In this document: in pieces, positions 29,862 through 39,737 of the stretch | How positions within the stretch are numbered: the first letter of the stretch is position 1 | How the letters are laid out: the number at the start of each line of letters is the position of its first letter | Origin: Pseudomonas sp. MTM4 | GTDB lineage: Bacteria; Pseudomonadota; Gammaproteobacteria; Pseudomonadales; Pseudomonadaceae | DNA length: 64,000 bases | Direction: 5' to 3' | NCBI RefSeq assembly: GCF_019355055.1 | Contig: NZ_CP048411.1 | Span: 2,197,501 to 2,261,500, forward strand | Program-made: the position numbers and the translations under genes | Notes under the pieces: model-generated | What the model saw: only the letters and a program-made list of their open reading frames with translations | Told to the model about the DNA's origin: nothing | Database searches by the model: none

Positions 29862-30368
29862 ATGCCGAACAAGGATCAAGGCTTTACTCTCGTCGAATTG
29901 CTGATCACCATCTCGCTGATTGCAATCATCAGCTCCATGGCCATGCCAGCACTGGCCGACCTCATCGCTTACAGCCGACAGCAGGCGCTGCTCACCCAAG
30001 TGCAGGATGCCATTCAGAACGCACGCTCCAAAGCGGTACTGCATCGTCAGACGGTCGTACTCTGCGGTACCAGCGATGCAGCCAGTTGCAGCAGCGACTG
30101 GAGCAAGGGTTGGCTGACCTTGGTGGAAGCGACCCAGGAAGTACTGGATGTGACTCAACTACCCACCGCCGATGACCTGCGTTGGAGCGGCTTCGGCGAT
30201 AGACGTATACGCTTCCATGCCAACGGTACCAGTCCTTTGAGTAATGGGCGTTTCTACCAGTGCCACAAGCAGGCTGTTGCCTGGCAACTGATTCTTAGTC
30301 GACAGGGCCGCTTGAAGCAGGGAACTCCGGCAGATAACGCAAGCAGAGCCTCACTCTGCAGCGCCTGA
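29862..30368 (+). CDS. fimT: Type IV pilus minor pilin FimT (GspH family)
   Basis: The 168-residue prepilin starts MPNKDQGFTLVELLITISL, with the class III leader cut after Gly and Glu at +5, then the GspH/FimT domain. I used ATG 29862, since the longer frame from 29763 adds residues before the leader. AAAGGA lies ahead of it. FimT is linked to DNA binding and natural transformation in related bacteria. A 189-base gap separates it from fimU, so the two may have separate promoters. Confidence 0.9.
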   Translation: MPNKDQGFTLVELLITISLIAIISSMAMPALADLIAYSRQQALLTQVQDAIQNARSKAVLHRQTVVLCGTSDAASCSSDWSKGWLTLVEATQEVLDVTQLPTADDLRWSGFGDRRIRFHANGTSPLSNGRFYQCHKQAVAWQLILSRQGRLKQGTPADNASRASLCSA

Positions 30369-30557
30369 CTGCGAATGACAAACATCGCCGCTCCATCCTC
30401 AAAGCATGGCTCCAGTCACGCCGGAGCCACCTCATAAACCTGATAATCGTCCCGACAGCCGGTCATCATCACAAATGCACCGACCATCCCGGCATAACGG
30501 ACAAAGCGCCCGAGCCACACCATTATCAACCGCTCAAGAATTCAAACGGAGCGCACC

Positions 30558-31037
30558 ATGTCACGCCGCAGCGACATGCATGGATTCACCCTGATCGAAC
30601 TGATGATCACTCTTGCCCTGCTGACCATAGTGTTAGGCATCGCAGTGCCCAACTTCACTGCGTTCATTCAGAAAACCCAGCTGCAGGGCCAGACCGACGA
30701 TCTGATCGCCATCCTGCAGTACGCGCGTGGAGAAGCCGTCACACGCCGGACCACTGCCGAAGTACTCGTCGATGACGATGGCCCTTGGGTGGTACGCGTT
30801 GCTGGCCAATCCGCCAGAGAGCTAAGTCACACCACCAGCCAGGCCAAAATGGATGCAGATGTCGCAACCATTACTTATCGCGTCAACGGTACTGCCACCC
30901 CTGCCCTGATTACCGTCTGCCGGGACGATTCGCCCGAAACGGCCTATGTCGTGGAAGTACGAGCGAGCGGCGCGCCTGTTCGCCATGAGCGCGGCAAAGG
31001 CGCCGATGGTAACGCCCTGACCAGTTGCACGTTATGA
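30558..31037 (+). CDS. fimU: Type IV pilus minor pilin FimU
   Basis: A 159-residue prepilin with leader MSRRSDMHG followed by [22 protein letters not shown], which carries Glu at +5. It is a priming minor pilin of the FimU-PilV-PilW-PilX-PilE complex at the pilus tip. The 189 bases upstream contain a weak 7-bp hairpin (30407-30429) and a GACAAAC (30377) that only partly fits AlgR sites. It overlaps no gene upstream and runs into pilV, starting the pilV-pilW-pilX-pilY1-pilE operon. Confidence 0.93.
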   Translation: MSRRSDMHGFTLIELMITLALLTIVLGIAVPNFTAFIQKTQLQGQTDDLIAILQYARGEAVTRRTTAEVLVDDDGPWVVRVAGQSARELSHTTSQAKMDADVATITYRVNGTATPALITVCRDDSPETAYVVEVRASGAPVRHERGKGADGNALTSCTL

Positions 31038-31045
31038 GGATCGCC

Positions 31046-31594
31046 ATGAGCAACAACAGAGGCTTTAGCTTGATCGAAGTGATGGTCACCCTGGTACTGA
31101 CCACCATCGGCATTCTCGGCATGGTTGCCATGCAGGGCCGCAGCATTCAGTACACCCAGGATTCGTTACAACGAAACACAGCAATCATGCTGGCCAGCGA
31201 CTTGGCCGAGATCATTCGCGCCAACCCTGGTGAAGTATTCACGAGGACCCCGCCGGCCGAACCCGTGTATAGCGGCTTCAAGAACACTTCTCTTTTTTAC
31301 AAAGACAAAGGCAGTGATTTCACGACTGCTCCGGCGGACTGTGTCGCCAACCCTACGAGTGCCATCGAGATGCGCAACTGCTGGGTAGAAACCGTCGAAG
31401 CCTCTCTGCCTGGCGCTGAGGAACTCCTCGAATCTGCCTTCTATATCTGCCGCAGCTCCACACTCGGGACCTGTGACGGCAATGGCTCGATGCTGGAAAT
31501 CCAGCTGGCCTGGACCGTCAAGGCAGGTGCCTGCCCCGATGATCAAGCGCCCAACGCCACCACCTGCATCTACAGAACGCGAGTAGAGCTATGA
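31046..31594 (+). CDS. pilV: Type IV pilus minor pilin PilV
   Basis: The 182-residue prepilin reads MSNNRGFSLIEVMVTLVLTT, with cleavage after Gly and Glu at +5, then the PilV-type IGILGMVAMQGRSI. ATG 31046 has GAGGA just ahead, while ATG 31034 overlaps fimU and would add four residues. PilV joins the minor-pilin complex that primes assembly and displays PilY1. Two Cys pairs in the C-terminal half suggest disulfides. The stop shares ATGA with pilW. Confidence 0.92.
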   Translation: MSNNRGFSLIEVMVTLVLTTIGILGMVAMQGRSIQYTQDSLQRNTAIMLASDLAEIIRANPGEVFTRTPPAEPVYSGFKNTSLFYKDKGSDFTTAPADCVANPTSAIEMRNCWVETVEASLPGAEELLESAFYICRSSTLGTCDGNGSMLEIQLAWTVKAGACPDDQAPNATTCIYRTRVEL

Positions 31595-32442
31595 AAATTT
31601 CCCTCGTGCCCCAACAGAGGGGCATCTCCCTGATCGAACTGCTCGTAGCGCTGGCTATCAGCAGCTTCCTGCTACTCGGCATCTCCCAAATTTACTTGGA
31701 TAACCAGCGTAACCACCTATTCCAGCAAAGCCAGTCCACGAACTTGGAAGGTAGTCGCTTCGTTGCGCTGATGCTCAACGACTATCTCGGCAAGGCAGGC
31801 TATCGTCGAGATCCAGCGCAACTGCTCGAAGATGCATTTCCCGAAGTATCGGCAAATAGTGACTGCGAAGCGTTTGCCAAAGGCGCAGTCATTGCTCCCA
31901 CCAGAAACTCACTCGGTATCTGCCTGCGCTATCAGCCGCTCGTCAGCGGCGAACCTGACTGCCAAGGTGACGACAGCAAGGCGTTCGACGACAGCAAGCC
32001 CTTCAGGGCTCCGCCTGAAAGCGCTCTTATCACCTTGGCACTCAGCTACACGCCAGCCACCGAACTGCATCAGGGCTTGCTTGAATGCAAGAACCTTAAC
32101 GCAAAGTCCCCTGGATCAATGGAACTCCTGGCAGGCATCGCGGATATGCGACTTGAGTTCGGCCTCGGCAGCAAGGACATGTTCGAGAAGAAACTGACGG
32201 AAGACAGTGGTCGGTTCATTGATGCCAGCACATGGACGATCAATAGCGGCCCGATCCGAGCAGTGCGTTACTCGATACTACTAGCCAGCCGTGAAGAACA
32301 ACGCGACGGTGAATCCGCCATATTCGATGCATGGCTGGATAAAGCAGACACCACAAGCAAAGCCCGTCTGACCGCAGAAGACAAGAATCGCATCTACCAG
32401 GTTGCCAGCAGCACCCAGACGATCAGGAATCTAATGCCATGA
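31591..32442 (+). CDS. pilW: Type IV pilus assembly protein PilW
   Basis: A 283-residue minor pilin whose leader MKISLVPQQRG is followed by ISLIELLVALAISSFLLLG. The leader and Glu +5 place it with PilW, and length is normal for the family. It is a minor pilin of the priming complex in the inner membrane. The start overlaps pilV and the stop overlaps pilX by four bases each, a sign of strict co-translation. Confidence 0.93.
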   Translation: MKISLVPQQRGISLIELLVALAISSFLLLGISQIYLDNQRNHLFQQSQSTNLEGSRFVALMLNDYLGKAGYRRDPAQLLEDAFPEVSANSDCEAFAKGAVIAPTRNSLGICLRYQPLVSGEPDCQGDDSKAFDDSKPFRAPPESALITLALSYTPATELHQGLLECKNLNAKSPGSMELLAGIADMRLEFGLGSKDMFEKKLTEDSGRFIDASTWTINSGPIRAVRYSILLASREEQRDGESAIFDAWLDKADTTSKARLTAEDKNRIYQVASSTQTIRNLMP

Positions 32443-33116
32443 AAGCTTTGAATCACGCCCGGCAACGGGGCGCAACCCTGCTGGTTGCGCTGGTCATGCT
32501 GCTAATTCTGACCGTTCTAGCCGTATCCAGCATGCGCGGCGTCGTGCTGGAGTCGCGAATAACGGGGAACAGGGCAGAGACCCAGCGCCTGCAAACCGCC
32601 GCGGAGGCCGCGCTACGCGAAGGAGAGTTCCGGTTCTATGGTCCAGCGTATCTGCGCGACAAGCTCGAGCCCCGAGAATCCAATTGTCAAAAGGCAAACA
32701 AACTGCAGGCCAATGGCGCCAACCGCCCGTGTCTGCTGGCAATAACCGCAGCAGAAGACCGCCTGGACTTCGTACTCAACCCATTACTCTTCCTGAAAAA
32801 CAGCTCTGCGGATAACAAGACAGGGGCAGATAGCGATGCTGCTGCAAACACCGCTTTCATAACTTGGATGCCATATCGGGGAACAGTGCCAGGGGAGAAT
32901 GAAAGCGATGAAAGCAATGTGACCAGTAGCGACCGCAACGCTTACTGGAATACTCATCTGATCGCCATGAACGAAGATGAATCCTCATTGAACCCTGAAT
33001 ACGGCGCAGTCATGGAAGGTCGGGGAACCTACTTCTACGTAGTAAATGGACAAGCGGCAGACGAATGGGCAGTGCAATCCACTACCGCGAACATCTATCT
33101 CGGCCTGAATAATTGA
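32439..33116 (+). CDS. pilX: Type IV pilus assembly protein PilX
   Basis: The 225-residue protein begins MKALNHARQRGATLLVALVMLLILTV. Like other PilX proteins it lacks the usual Glu at +5, yet keeps the hydrophobic helix and VVLESRITGN. It belongs to the minor-pilin complex that holds PilY1. It overlaps pilW (ATGA) and ends 11 bases before the preferred pilY1 start. Confidence 0.92.
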   Translation: MKALNHARQRGATLLVALVMLLILTVLAVSSMRGVVLESRITGNRAETQRLQTAAEAALREGEFRFYGPAYLRDKLEPRESNCQKANKLQANGANRPCLLAITAAEDRLDFVLNPLLFLKNSSADNKTGADSDAAANTAFITWMPYRGTVPGENESDESNVTSSDRNAYWNTHLIAMNEDESSLNPEYGAVMEGRGTYFYVVNGQAADEWAVQSTTANIYLGLNN

Positions 33117-33127
33117 GAGTTGAAGAA

Positions 33128-36100
33128 ATGAAAGGAAGACAGGTCAACAGCTCGACCACTTTTATCATGAGCATCATTGCAGGAACCGCTCTAATGAGTG
33201 CGGCAATGAACTTACAAGCAGCCGTATCGCAAAGCCCGCTCAGCCTGACGGTAGGTGTTCCACCTAATATCGTTTTCACGCTTGATGAGTCGGGCAGCAT
33301 GTCTTGGGGTTTTGTCCCTGACGCCATAGAGAGCCAAGTCATAAGCGGCAGCACCATAACACGCTTATATGCAGCACCAGAATACAACCCGATGTATTAC
33401 AACCCCAACATCAAGTACATAGCACCGCCATCATTCGACACGAATGGCGATAAAATCGAGCTAACAACATCCTTCACAAACGCGCCCATAAATGGTTTCA
33501 GGCCAAACGACGGTAAACTTGACCTGTCCGATCACTATAGACCTACGGGAAAAGAGTACCGTATGCCGAGCGGCACGCACCAGCGAGCCAACAATCCAAG
33601 CAACGATTTCAGTGTATCCATATCATTTTCAAGAAATGAGACAAAAACCGAAACCAGTGCTGCAGGAATAAAGTTCAAAGTAACCCGATCCGGAAACAGC
33701 TACACATGTACGATTGAGCAAGCAGGCCCAGTCCTGAACAGTAGCGACTTTTCCTGCATAAGAAACAACAATATCTACACCGCTATAACACCAGCATACT
33801 ATTATATTTATGATTACTCACTCGCCAGCAATTGCGATAAAACGAAAACAAGCTGCTACAATCTCGTCTTCGTCAGCGACAGTGAGAAGACGAATTTCGC
33901 TATCTGGTATTCGTTTTACAGAACAAGGGCACTGGCGACCTTGTCCGCCACCAGCTTGGCCTTTGCCCAACTTTCTCCGACTGTCCGTTTAGGCTGGCAA
34001 AATCTGGCATTGTGCACCAGCCTCAACGGGGGTGACACCAAGAACTGTAAAGACAATAAGTTCCGCCAATATGATGCTCAACATAAGGGACAATTCTATA
34101 GCTGGCTGAAAGATGTATATTTCAACAGCGGCACACCTCTACCAGCCGCAATGAAAAGGGCCGGCGAGTTTCTCAAGGAAGACGTTGCCTGGCATAAATT
34201 CCCGAACACTCGCGTCTCATCCGATAAAAACACATCAGACAATACATATGCCTGCCGACCAAGCTATCACATACTTATGACAGATGGGATGTGGAACGCC
34301 ACTACTAGCAATCCCAGCTCTTTTAGGCATGACGGCGTAGACATCAACTTACCTGACGGCAAGAAATACACCCAGCAACGCCCATATCAAGACGACACAT
34401 CCAGTACACTTGCGGACTTGGCAATGCATTACTGGACCACCGACCTTAACACTAAACTAGACAACAGAATCAGTCCTTATTTTGCTGACAAGGAAGGAAC
34501 GGATACTGAAAAATACTGGAACGCGAAAAATGACCCTGCCACTTGGCAGCATATGAGCAACTTCATAATGGGATTGGGGCTTACCAGTTCAATGAACGCT
34601 AGCGGCCTGCCATGGGAAGGAGATACGTTCTCGGGAGGCTACAAGGCTCTATTGGACGGTACGAAGAGCTGGCCCAAAGCATCATCAGGCTCGAATAATA
34701 ACGTTTACGATCTATGGCACGCGGCAATCAACTCTCGCGGCGAGTTCTTTAGCGTTGACAGTCCTGACGCCATGGTTTCGGCCTTTGATGAGATTTTGAA
34801 CCGGATTGCAGAACGGAAATCGACCGCAGCTAGACCTGCAATCAGCTCAGGGCTAGTGATCGACGACACTGCTACCAGCGTTTCCTACCAGACCACCTAT
34901 GCCAGTGACGAAAACTGGTCGGGTGATTTGAAGCGATTTTCCAAAAAGCTGGTAAAGAATGATGACGACCAATACGTAATTGAAAATACACAAGACTGGA
35001 GCGCGCAGAAACAGCTTCCGACTCCCGGCGGCCGCACGATAAAGATATCTAACGAAAATGGCGCAGATACCAGCAAACTCAAAGACTTCAAGGCCGGTAA
35101 TGCAGGCGATCCTGAAACCAAGGGCACCCTCGCCTACGCCCTGAACATAAATCCCGAAGTCGCCGGTGAGTCAGCGGACGGTAGATGGCAAGAACGGCTT
35201 AGTTATCTCCGCGGGGATAGCAGCAACGAAGGTTCTAACGCAGGTAATTTCCGCCAACGCACTGCGGTACTGGGCGACCTATACGGCTCCAGTCCTGTCG
35301 TGGTATCAGGCGCCCGCTATCTGGAAGGCTTCGCCAATCGACTGGAAGGGCACATCGACGCTAATGGAGCTGTGACTCCTGGCGATAGCTCGTACTCTGC
35401 GTTCTTGGCAAAAACTAACGGAACAACAGACGGAGCGGTCAAACGCACGGGACGGGTCTATGTCGGTGGCAACGACGGTATGCTCCACGGTTTCAACACT
35501 GAAACCGGCGTCGAGGAATTTGCCTTCATTCCTTCCGCCGTTTTTGACAAGCTCAACAAGCTGACCGGTAAAAATTACAGCCATCAGTTTTATGTCGACG
35601 GCTCGCCTGTGGTAGCAGATGTCTACGATCACGATAACAAAAGGTGGCGCACCATTCTGGTCGGCACTTTGCGTGCCGGCGGCAAGGCGCTATTCGCTCT
35701 GGATGTCACCAACCCTGGCAGCGAACAATTACTCTGGGAATTCGATGCGAGCGATATCGAAGATGAAGATGCCGTCAAGCCAGGCTACAGCTTCGCTACC
35801 CCGACCATTGCCCGCCTGCATAATGGTCGCTGGGCCGTAGTTACCGGGAACGGCTATGAGAACGGTGCCAGCGATGGCAAGGCAGCGCTTTACGTCATCG
35901 ACGCCGTGACCGGCAAGCTGACCAAGAGCCTGGAAGTCTCGGGAACCGATGGCGTGGCCAACGGACTTTCTAGCGCGGTGCTGGCCGACTACAACGCCGA
36001 CGGTATAGCCGATTACGCTTATGCAGGTGACCTGCAGGGCAATCTCTGGCGTTTCGATCTCCTACCTACAGAGAACTCTGATGCCGATGGCGATGGAAGT

Positions 36101-36955
36101 CTGGACGCTGCTCCTCTTTCTCGCGATACGCTGGGAACTGTAACAGCGGAGGCGTTCAACGTCGCTTACGGCGGAAAGCCGATGTTCGCCGCAGCGTCCA
36201 GCAAGGATGCCGCGGCCCAATCGATTACCGCCGCGCCTACTCTTATCCGTCATCCCAGCCGCATTGGTTATCTGGTGATTTTCGGCACCGGCAAGTTCTT
36301 CGAGGCAGAGGACAAAGATGGCGTCAAAACCCATGCCCAAAGCATCTACGGAATATGGGACACCAAAACCCGCGCGGAGAGCACCAGCGCATTCACCATC
36401 CAGCGGACTGACGATGAGGCCAATGGTCACTTGGTAAAACAGACGATCATCGAACAATTAACTGGAACCTATACCCAAGGCGGGACCAACCCGGCTCGCA
36501 CGATCTCGAATAATCCTGTGCAATGGACTACGTCCAATGCCGATGGCGTTGTCAGCGTTAATAAGTATGGCTGGTATCTGGATCTGGCAGTAAACAAGGA
36601 CGAGTTCGAAGGCGAGATGCTGATCGAGAAAATGTCCACCCTCGGCCAGACTATTTTCTTCCAGACTTTGGTCCCCAACGATGACCCATGCGCCGATGGC
36701 GCCAGTAACTGGACCTACGCACTTAATCCCTTTACCGGCGGCAAGACTCTATTCCATGCTTTCGACCTCAGGCACGTCGACAGCAATAATGTTGTACATG
36801 TCGTAAGCGGTATCAAACAGGACGGTGAAGGCGGCATTACCATTTCACAGAACCCCGACAGCGGTTTCGAAGCCTGCACCGGCCTGGTATGCCAGACGAT
36901 TTACCCGGACCCATCCAGTATTGGCCGCCAATCTTGGCGAGTAATAGGTAATTGA
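33128..36955 (+). CDS. pilY1: Type IV pilus tip adhesin and assembly factor PilY1
   Basis: From ATG 33128 the protein has 1275 residues (a TTG at 33113 would add five). It has a signal peptide, an N-terminal half with a von Willebrand A-like metal site DESGS at residues 53-57, and a C-terminal PilC-type beta-propeller. DYNADGIAD near residue 954 is the known calcium-binding type of loop in PilY1, and DADGDGSLD lies about 30 residues later. It promotes pilus extension and surface adhesion. The first half is AT-richer than the second. The pilY2 gene found after pilY1 in P. aeruginosa is absent. Confidence 0.95.
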   Translation: MKGRQVNSSTTFIMSIIAGTALMSAAMNLQAAVSQSPLSLTVGVPPNIVFTLDESGSMSWGFVPDAIESQVISGSTITRLYAAPEYNPMYYNPNIKYIAPPSFDTNGDKIELTTSFTNAPINGFRPNDGKLDLSDHYRPTGKEYRMPSGTHQRANNPSNDFSVSISFSRNETKTETSAAGIKFKVTRSGNSYTCTIEQAGPVLNSSDFSCIRNNNIYTAITPAYYYIYDYSLASNCDKTKTSCYNLVFVSDSEKTNFAIWYSFYRTRALATLSATSLAFAQLSPTVRLGWQNLALCTSLNGGDTKNCKDNKFRQYDAQHKGQFYSWLKDVYFNSGTPLPAAMKRAGEFLKEDVAWHKFPNTRVSSDKNTSDNTYACRPSYHILMTDGMWNATTSNPSSFRHDGVDINLPDGKKYTQQRPYQDDTSSTLADLAMHYWTTDLNTKLDNRISPYFADKEGTDTEKYWNAKNDPATWQHMSNFIMGLGLTSSMNASGLPWEGDTFSGGYKALLDGTKSWPKASSGSNNNVYDLWHAAINSRGEFFSVDSPDAMVSAFDEILNRIAERKSTAARPAISSGLVIDDTATSVSYQTTYASDENWSGDLKRFSKKLVKNDDDQYVIENTQDWSAQKQLPTPGGRTIKISNENGADTSKLKDFKAGNAGDPETKGTLAYALNINPEVAGESADGRWQERLSYLRGDSSNEGSNAGNFRQRTAVLGDLYGSSPVVVSGARYLEGFANRLEGHIDANGAVTPGDSSYSAFLAKTNGTTDGAVKRTGRVYVGGNDGMLHGFNTETGVEEFAFIPSAVFDKLNKLTGKNYSHQFYVDGSPVVADVYDHDNKRWRTILVGTLRAGGKALFALDVTNPGSEQLLWEFDASDIEDEDAVKPGYSFATPTIARLHNGRWAVVTGNGYENGASDGKAALYVIDAVTGKLTKSLEVSGTDGVANGLSSAVLADYNADGIADYAYAGDLQGNLWRFDLLPTENSDADGDGSLDAAPLSRDTLGTVTAEAFNVAYGGKPMFAAASSKDAAAQSITAAPTLIRHPSRIGYLVIFGTGKFFEAEDKDGVKTHAQSIYGIWDTKTRAESTSAFTIQRTDDEANGHLVKQTIIEQLTGTYTQGGTNPARTISNNPVQWTTSNADGVVSVNKYGWYLDLAVNKDEFEGEMLIEKMSTLGQTIFFQTLVPNDDPCADGASNWTYALNPFTGGKTLFHAFDLRHVDSNNVVHVVSGIKQDGEGGITISQNPDSGFEACTGLVCQTIYPDPSSIGRQSWRVIGN

Positions 36956-36957
36956 GC

Positions 36958-37377
36958 ATGGAACAGCACAGCAAAGGCTTTACCCTGATCGAGCTGATGA
37001 TCGTGGTAGGCATCCTGGGGATTCTCGCGGCGATCGCTTACCCCAACTATATGGAGTACGTACAACGCAGCAACCGGAGCGAGGGACAGGCGTTGCTACA
37101 GGATGCAGCTGCGAGCCAAGAGCGATTCTTTACGCAAAATAATAGCTATGTAACCGCTGCGGCTGACATCGCCAAACTTGGGCTGCGCGGCACCAATGGC
37201 ACCACCGTCAAGTCGGATACAGGGAAATATACCTTGACCGTCGGCACAGGCGACGGGGGCTATTTACTGACTGCAACCCAAGCCTTTGGCGACGCTGCAT
37301 GCGGCAATTTCACACTTAACGCGCTGGGCGTCAAAGGGAACACTGGGGGGAAAACCGTCGATCAATGCTGGAGGTAA
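36958..37377 (+). CDS. pilE: Type IV pilus minor pilin PilE
   Basis: A 139-residue pilin with leader MEQHSKG, then [20 protein letters not shown], with Glu at +5, and [13 protein letters not shown]. The C-terminal loop has two Cys residues (AACGNF and DQCWR) that would form the D-region disulfide. TTG 36952 is an in-frame alternative start. PilE in Pseudomonas is a minor pilin, not the main subunit PilA. It ends the operon, followed by a clear terminator. Confidence 0.93.
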   Translation: MEQHSKGFTLIELMIVVGILGILAAIAYPNYMEYVQRSNRSEGQALLQDAAASQERFFTQNNSYVTAAADIAKLGLRGTNGTTVKSDTGKYTLTVGTGDGGYLLTATQAFGDAACGNFTLNALGVKGNTGGKTVDQCWR

Positions 37378-37394
37378 TGCGCTTTGGCGGCATG

Positions 37395-37425
37395 AAAAAG
37401 CCCGGCATCAATGCTGGGCTTTTTA
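37395..37425 (+). terminator. Rho-independent terminator of the pilin operon
   Basis: AAAAAGCCCGGCA and TGCTGGGCTTTTT (37395-37407 and 37412-37424) pair with one G-T, leaving a 4-base loop and a T run. It lies 18 bases after the pilE stop. With A runs on the other strand, it may also work for ispH transcription coming from the right. Confidence 0.85.
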
Positions 37426-37484
37426 TGTAGAGAAGCAGGACTCACACCACTAATCGCAACTTGGGTGGTAATCAATTGATAGCT

Positions 37485-38429
37485 CTACACCTGCCTCACC
37501 CGCAGCTCCTTCGGCATCGAAAACGTTACGCTCTCCGGTCGCCCATCCAGCTCATTCACCCCGGTGGCGCCCCACTCACGTAATTGATCGATCACACCAC
37601 GCACCAGCACTTCAGGCGCTGAGGCGCCTGCGGTGATGCCAATGCGGGCGTCTGCAGCGAACCATTCGCGCTTGAGGTCCTCGGCGCCGTCGATCAGGTA
37701 GGAGGGCGTATTCATGCGCTCGGCCAGCTCGCGTAGGCGGTTGGAATTGGAGCTGTTGGGGCTGCCGACCACCAGGACCACGTCGCACTCCCCTGCCAGT
37801 TGCTTGACGGCGTCCTGGCGGTTCTGGGTGGCGTAGCAGATGTCGTCCTTGCGCGGGCCGCCAATGCTGGGGAAGCGGGTGCGCAGGGCATCGATCACGC
37901 GGCTGGTGTCGTCCATGGACAGCGTGGTCTGGGTCACGAAAGCCAGCGCTTCTGGGTTGCGCACCTGCAACTGGGCGACGTCTTCTTCATCCTCGACCAG
38001 ATAGATAGAGCCGCCGTTCGCGGTGTCGTACTGGCCCATCGTGCCTTCAACTTCCGGATGGCCCTCGTGGCCGATGAGGATGCACTCTCGCCCTTCGCGA
38101 CTGTATTTGGTCACTTCCAGATGAACCTTGGTCACTAACGGGCAGGTTGCGTCGAAAACCTTCAGGCCACGCTTGTCGGCTTCCATTTTCACTGCCTGGG
38201 AAACACCGTGGGCACTGAAGATGACGATGAAGCCATCGGGCACCTGATCAAGTTCGTCGACGAAAATTGCGCCTCGCTCGCGTAGGTCTTCCACCACGAA
38301 CTTGTTGTGCACCACTTCATGGCGCACATAGATCGGCGGCCCGAATACTTCCAGGGCACGGTTGACGATCTCGATGGCACGGTCGACACCGGCACAGAAA
38401 CCGCGCGGGTTGGCGAGTTTGATTTGCAT
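37485..38429 (-). CDS. ispH: 4-hydroxy-3-methylbut-2-enyl diphosphate reductase IspH (LytB)
   Basis: A 314-residue protein that begins [20 protein letters not shown], with Cys 12 as first ligand of the 4Fe-4S cluster; the others are in VFDATCPLV (about 96) and [11 protein letters not shown] (about 197). IspH makes IPP and DMAPP in the last step of the MEP isoprenoid route. It is the last gene of a ribF-ileS-lspA-fkpB-ispH run, 182 bases after fkpB, as in other Pseudomonas. Confidence 0.97.
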   Translation of the reverse strand: MQIKLANPRGFCAGVDRAIEIVNRALEVFGPPIYVRHEVVHNKFVVEDLRERGAIFVDELDQVPDGFIVIFSAHGVSQAVKMEADKRGLKVFDATCPLVTKVHLEVTKYSREGRECILIGHEGHPEVEGTMGQYDTANGGSIYLVEDEEDVAQLQVRNPEALAFVTQTTLSMDDTSRVIDALRTRFPSIGGPRKDDICYATQNRQDAVKQLAGECDVVLVVGSPNSSNSNRLRELAERMNTPSYLIDGAEDLKREWFAADARIGITAGASAPEVLVRGVIDQLREWGATGVNELDGRPESVTFSMPKELRVRQV

Positions 38430-38611
38430 GTGACTTCTCGGCGCTCGGGGCGGGTGAGTTGTTGAGTGTAAATTTTTAGGCAGCAGTAAGAAGCGGGGCT
38501 GGCATCAGCACAACGACCATACGCGCGGCAGGGCTACGCACTCTGATTCGCCAGCAGGGATTAGCCGTCCCCAAATTCCTAAAGGAGCAGATTGCCTACG
38601 AAGCGAATTAT

Positions 38612-39049
38612 TCAGACCGGCTTGACCTCGAATATCTCCACCTCGAACGTCAACGCCTTGCCAGCCAGCGGATGGTTGAAATCCACGGTCACCTGACGCT
38701 CATCGAAGGCTTTGACGATACCTGGCAACTCTGTTTTGGCGGCATCGTTGAAAATCACTAGCAGGCCTTCGGACAGCTCCATGCTTTCGAACTGACTGCG
38801 CGGCATGGTCTGCACATTTTGTTGATTGTGCTGACCGAAGCCTTGCTCTGGTGCGATCTGGAAGGTGCGTTTATCACCGGCTTTGAGCCCGAACAACTGC
38901 TGTTCGAACCCCGGCAACAAACTTCCATCACCGACCTTGAAGGTCGCCGGCTGCTTGTCAAAAGTCGTATCGACCTGCTCGCCATCTTCCAGACTCAACG
39001 CGAAATGGAGGGTGACCTGCATATCCTGCGCGATGCGTTGTTCAGTCAT
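38612..39049 (-). CDS. fkpB: FKBP-type peptidyl-prolyl isomerase FkpB (SlpA)
   Basis: A 145-residue SlyD/FkpB-type isomerase with HFALSLEDGEQVDTTF, the active-site GDGSLLPGFEQQLFGLKAGD and DFNHPLAGKALTFEVEI. It helps proline isomerisation in the cytoplasm. Its start overlaps the end of lspA by eight bases, a pairing conserved in many gammaproteobacteria. No His-rich metal tail is present, unlike SlyD. Confidence 0.95.
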   Translation of the reverse strand: MTEQRIAQDMQVTLHFALSLEDGEQVDTTFDKQPATFKVGDGSLLPGFEQQLFGLKAGDKRTFQIAPEQGFGQHNQQNVQTMPRSQFESMELSEGLLVIFNDAAKTELPGIVKAFDERQVTVDFNHPLAGKALTFEVEIFEVKPV

Positions 39050-39545
39050 TTACCGCTTCTCCCGTTTTACTACTACGGAACATGTCCAGCGCCAGCATCA
39101 CTGCGCCGATGGTGATGGCGCTGTCGGCAATATTGAACGCCGGGAAATACCAGCGGTTCTGCCAATGCACCAGGATGAAGTCGACGACATGGCCCAGTAC
39201 GACGCGGTCATAGAGGTTACCGAGCGCGCCACCTAGCACCAGCGCCAAGGCAACCGCGAGCCAGGTCTCGTTCGGCTTCAAGCGCCTCATCCAGACCACC
39301 AGCACGGCACTGACGCCGATGGCGATCGCCGCGAACAACCAACGCTGCCAGCCGGAATGATCGGCCAGAAAGCTGAATGCCGCACCGGTGTTATAGGCCA
39401 GCGTCCAGGCGAAGTAATCGGGGATCACGTCGACCTTCTGGTACAGGCTGAAGTTGGCTTCGAAATAGTGTTTGGTCGCCTGGTCCAGGGCGATGACCAA
39501 CACACTAAGCCATAGCCATGACAGCTTGCCGAAACGCGAAGTCAT
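39042..39545 (-). CDS. lspA: Lipoprotein signal peptidase LspA
   Basis: The 167-residue membrane protein has four hydrophobic segments and the catalytic aspartates in GNLYDRVVLGHVVDFI and FPAFNIADSAITIG. It cuts the signal peptide from prolipoproteins after lipid attachment. TssJ and the small lipoproteins of this window would be its substrates. It lies between ileS and fkpB, the usual place. Confidence 0.97.
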   Translation of the reverse strand: MTSRFGKLSWLWLSVLVIALDQATKHYFEANFSLYQKVDVIPDYFAWTLAYNTGAAFSFLADHSGWQRWLFAAIAIGVSAVLVVWMRRLKPNETWLAVALALVLGGALGNLYDRVVLGHVVDFILVHWQNRWYFPAFNIADSAITIGAVMLALDMFRSSKTGEAVND

Positions 39546-39597
39546 GCCTCTGCCCTCGAAAGAACATGGCGGATTGCACCCGCCGTCGGGTCAAATC

Positions 39598-39670
39598 GTA
39601 GGGTGGGCCGGGCGACGCTCCGCTTCAGCCCACCGAGGTTCTGCCAACCGTGGGCTGAAGCCCACCCTAC
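39598..39670. repeat. Imperfect palindrome with GTAGGGTG/CACCCTAC ends
   Basis: The left end GTAGGGTGGG (39598-39607) and the segment CTTCAGCCCA (39623-39632) pair with TGGGCTGAAG (39651-39660) and CCCACCCTAC (39661-39670). A 15-base insert interrupts the left arm. It fills the 192-base gap between ileS and lspA, which are probably co-transcribed, so the hairpin would be in their mRNA. A related element occurs at 45855-45940. Confidence 0.75.
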
Positions 39671-39737
39671 GAAGCCGACGCTCGCGACAGGCCGCAAAAG
39701 TCCACAGTGGGAACCCATCCTACGATCACGTGCGCTG

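Noticed and set aside
30377..30383. GACAAAC upstream of fimU as an AlgR site
   Set aside because: Only the core GTTTGTC matches in reverse, without the flanking bases of known AlgR sites; chance is likely.
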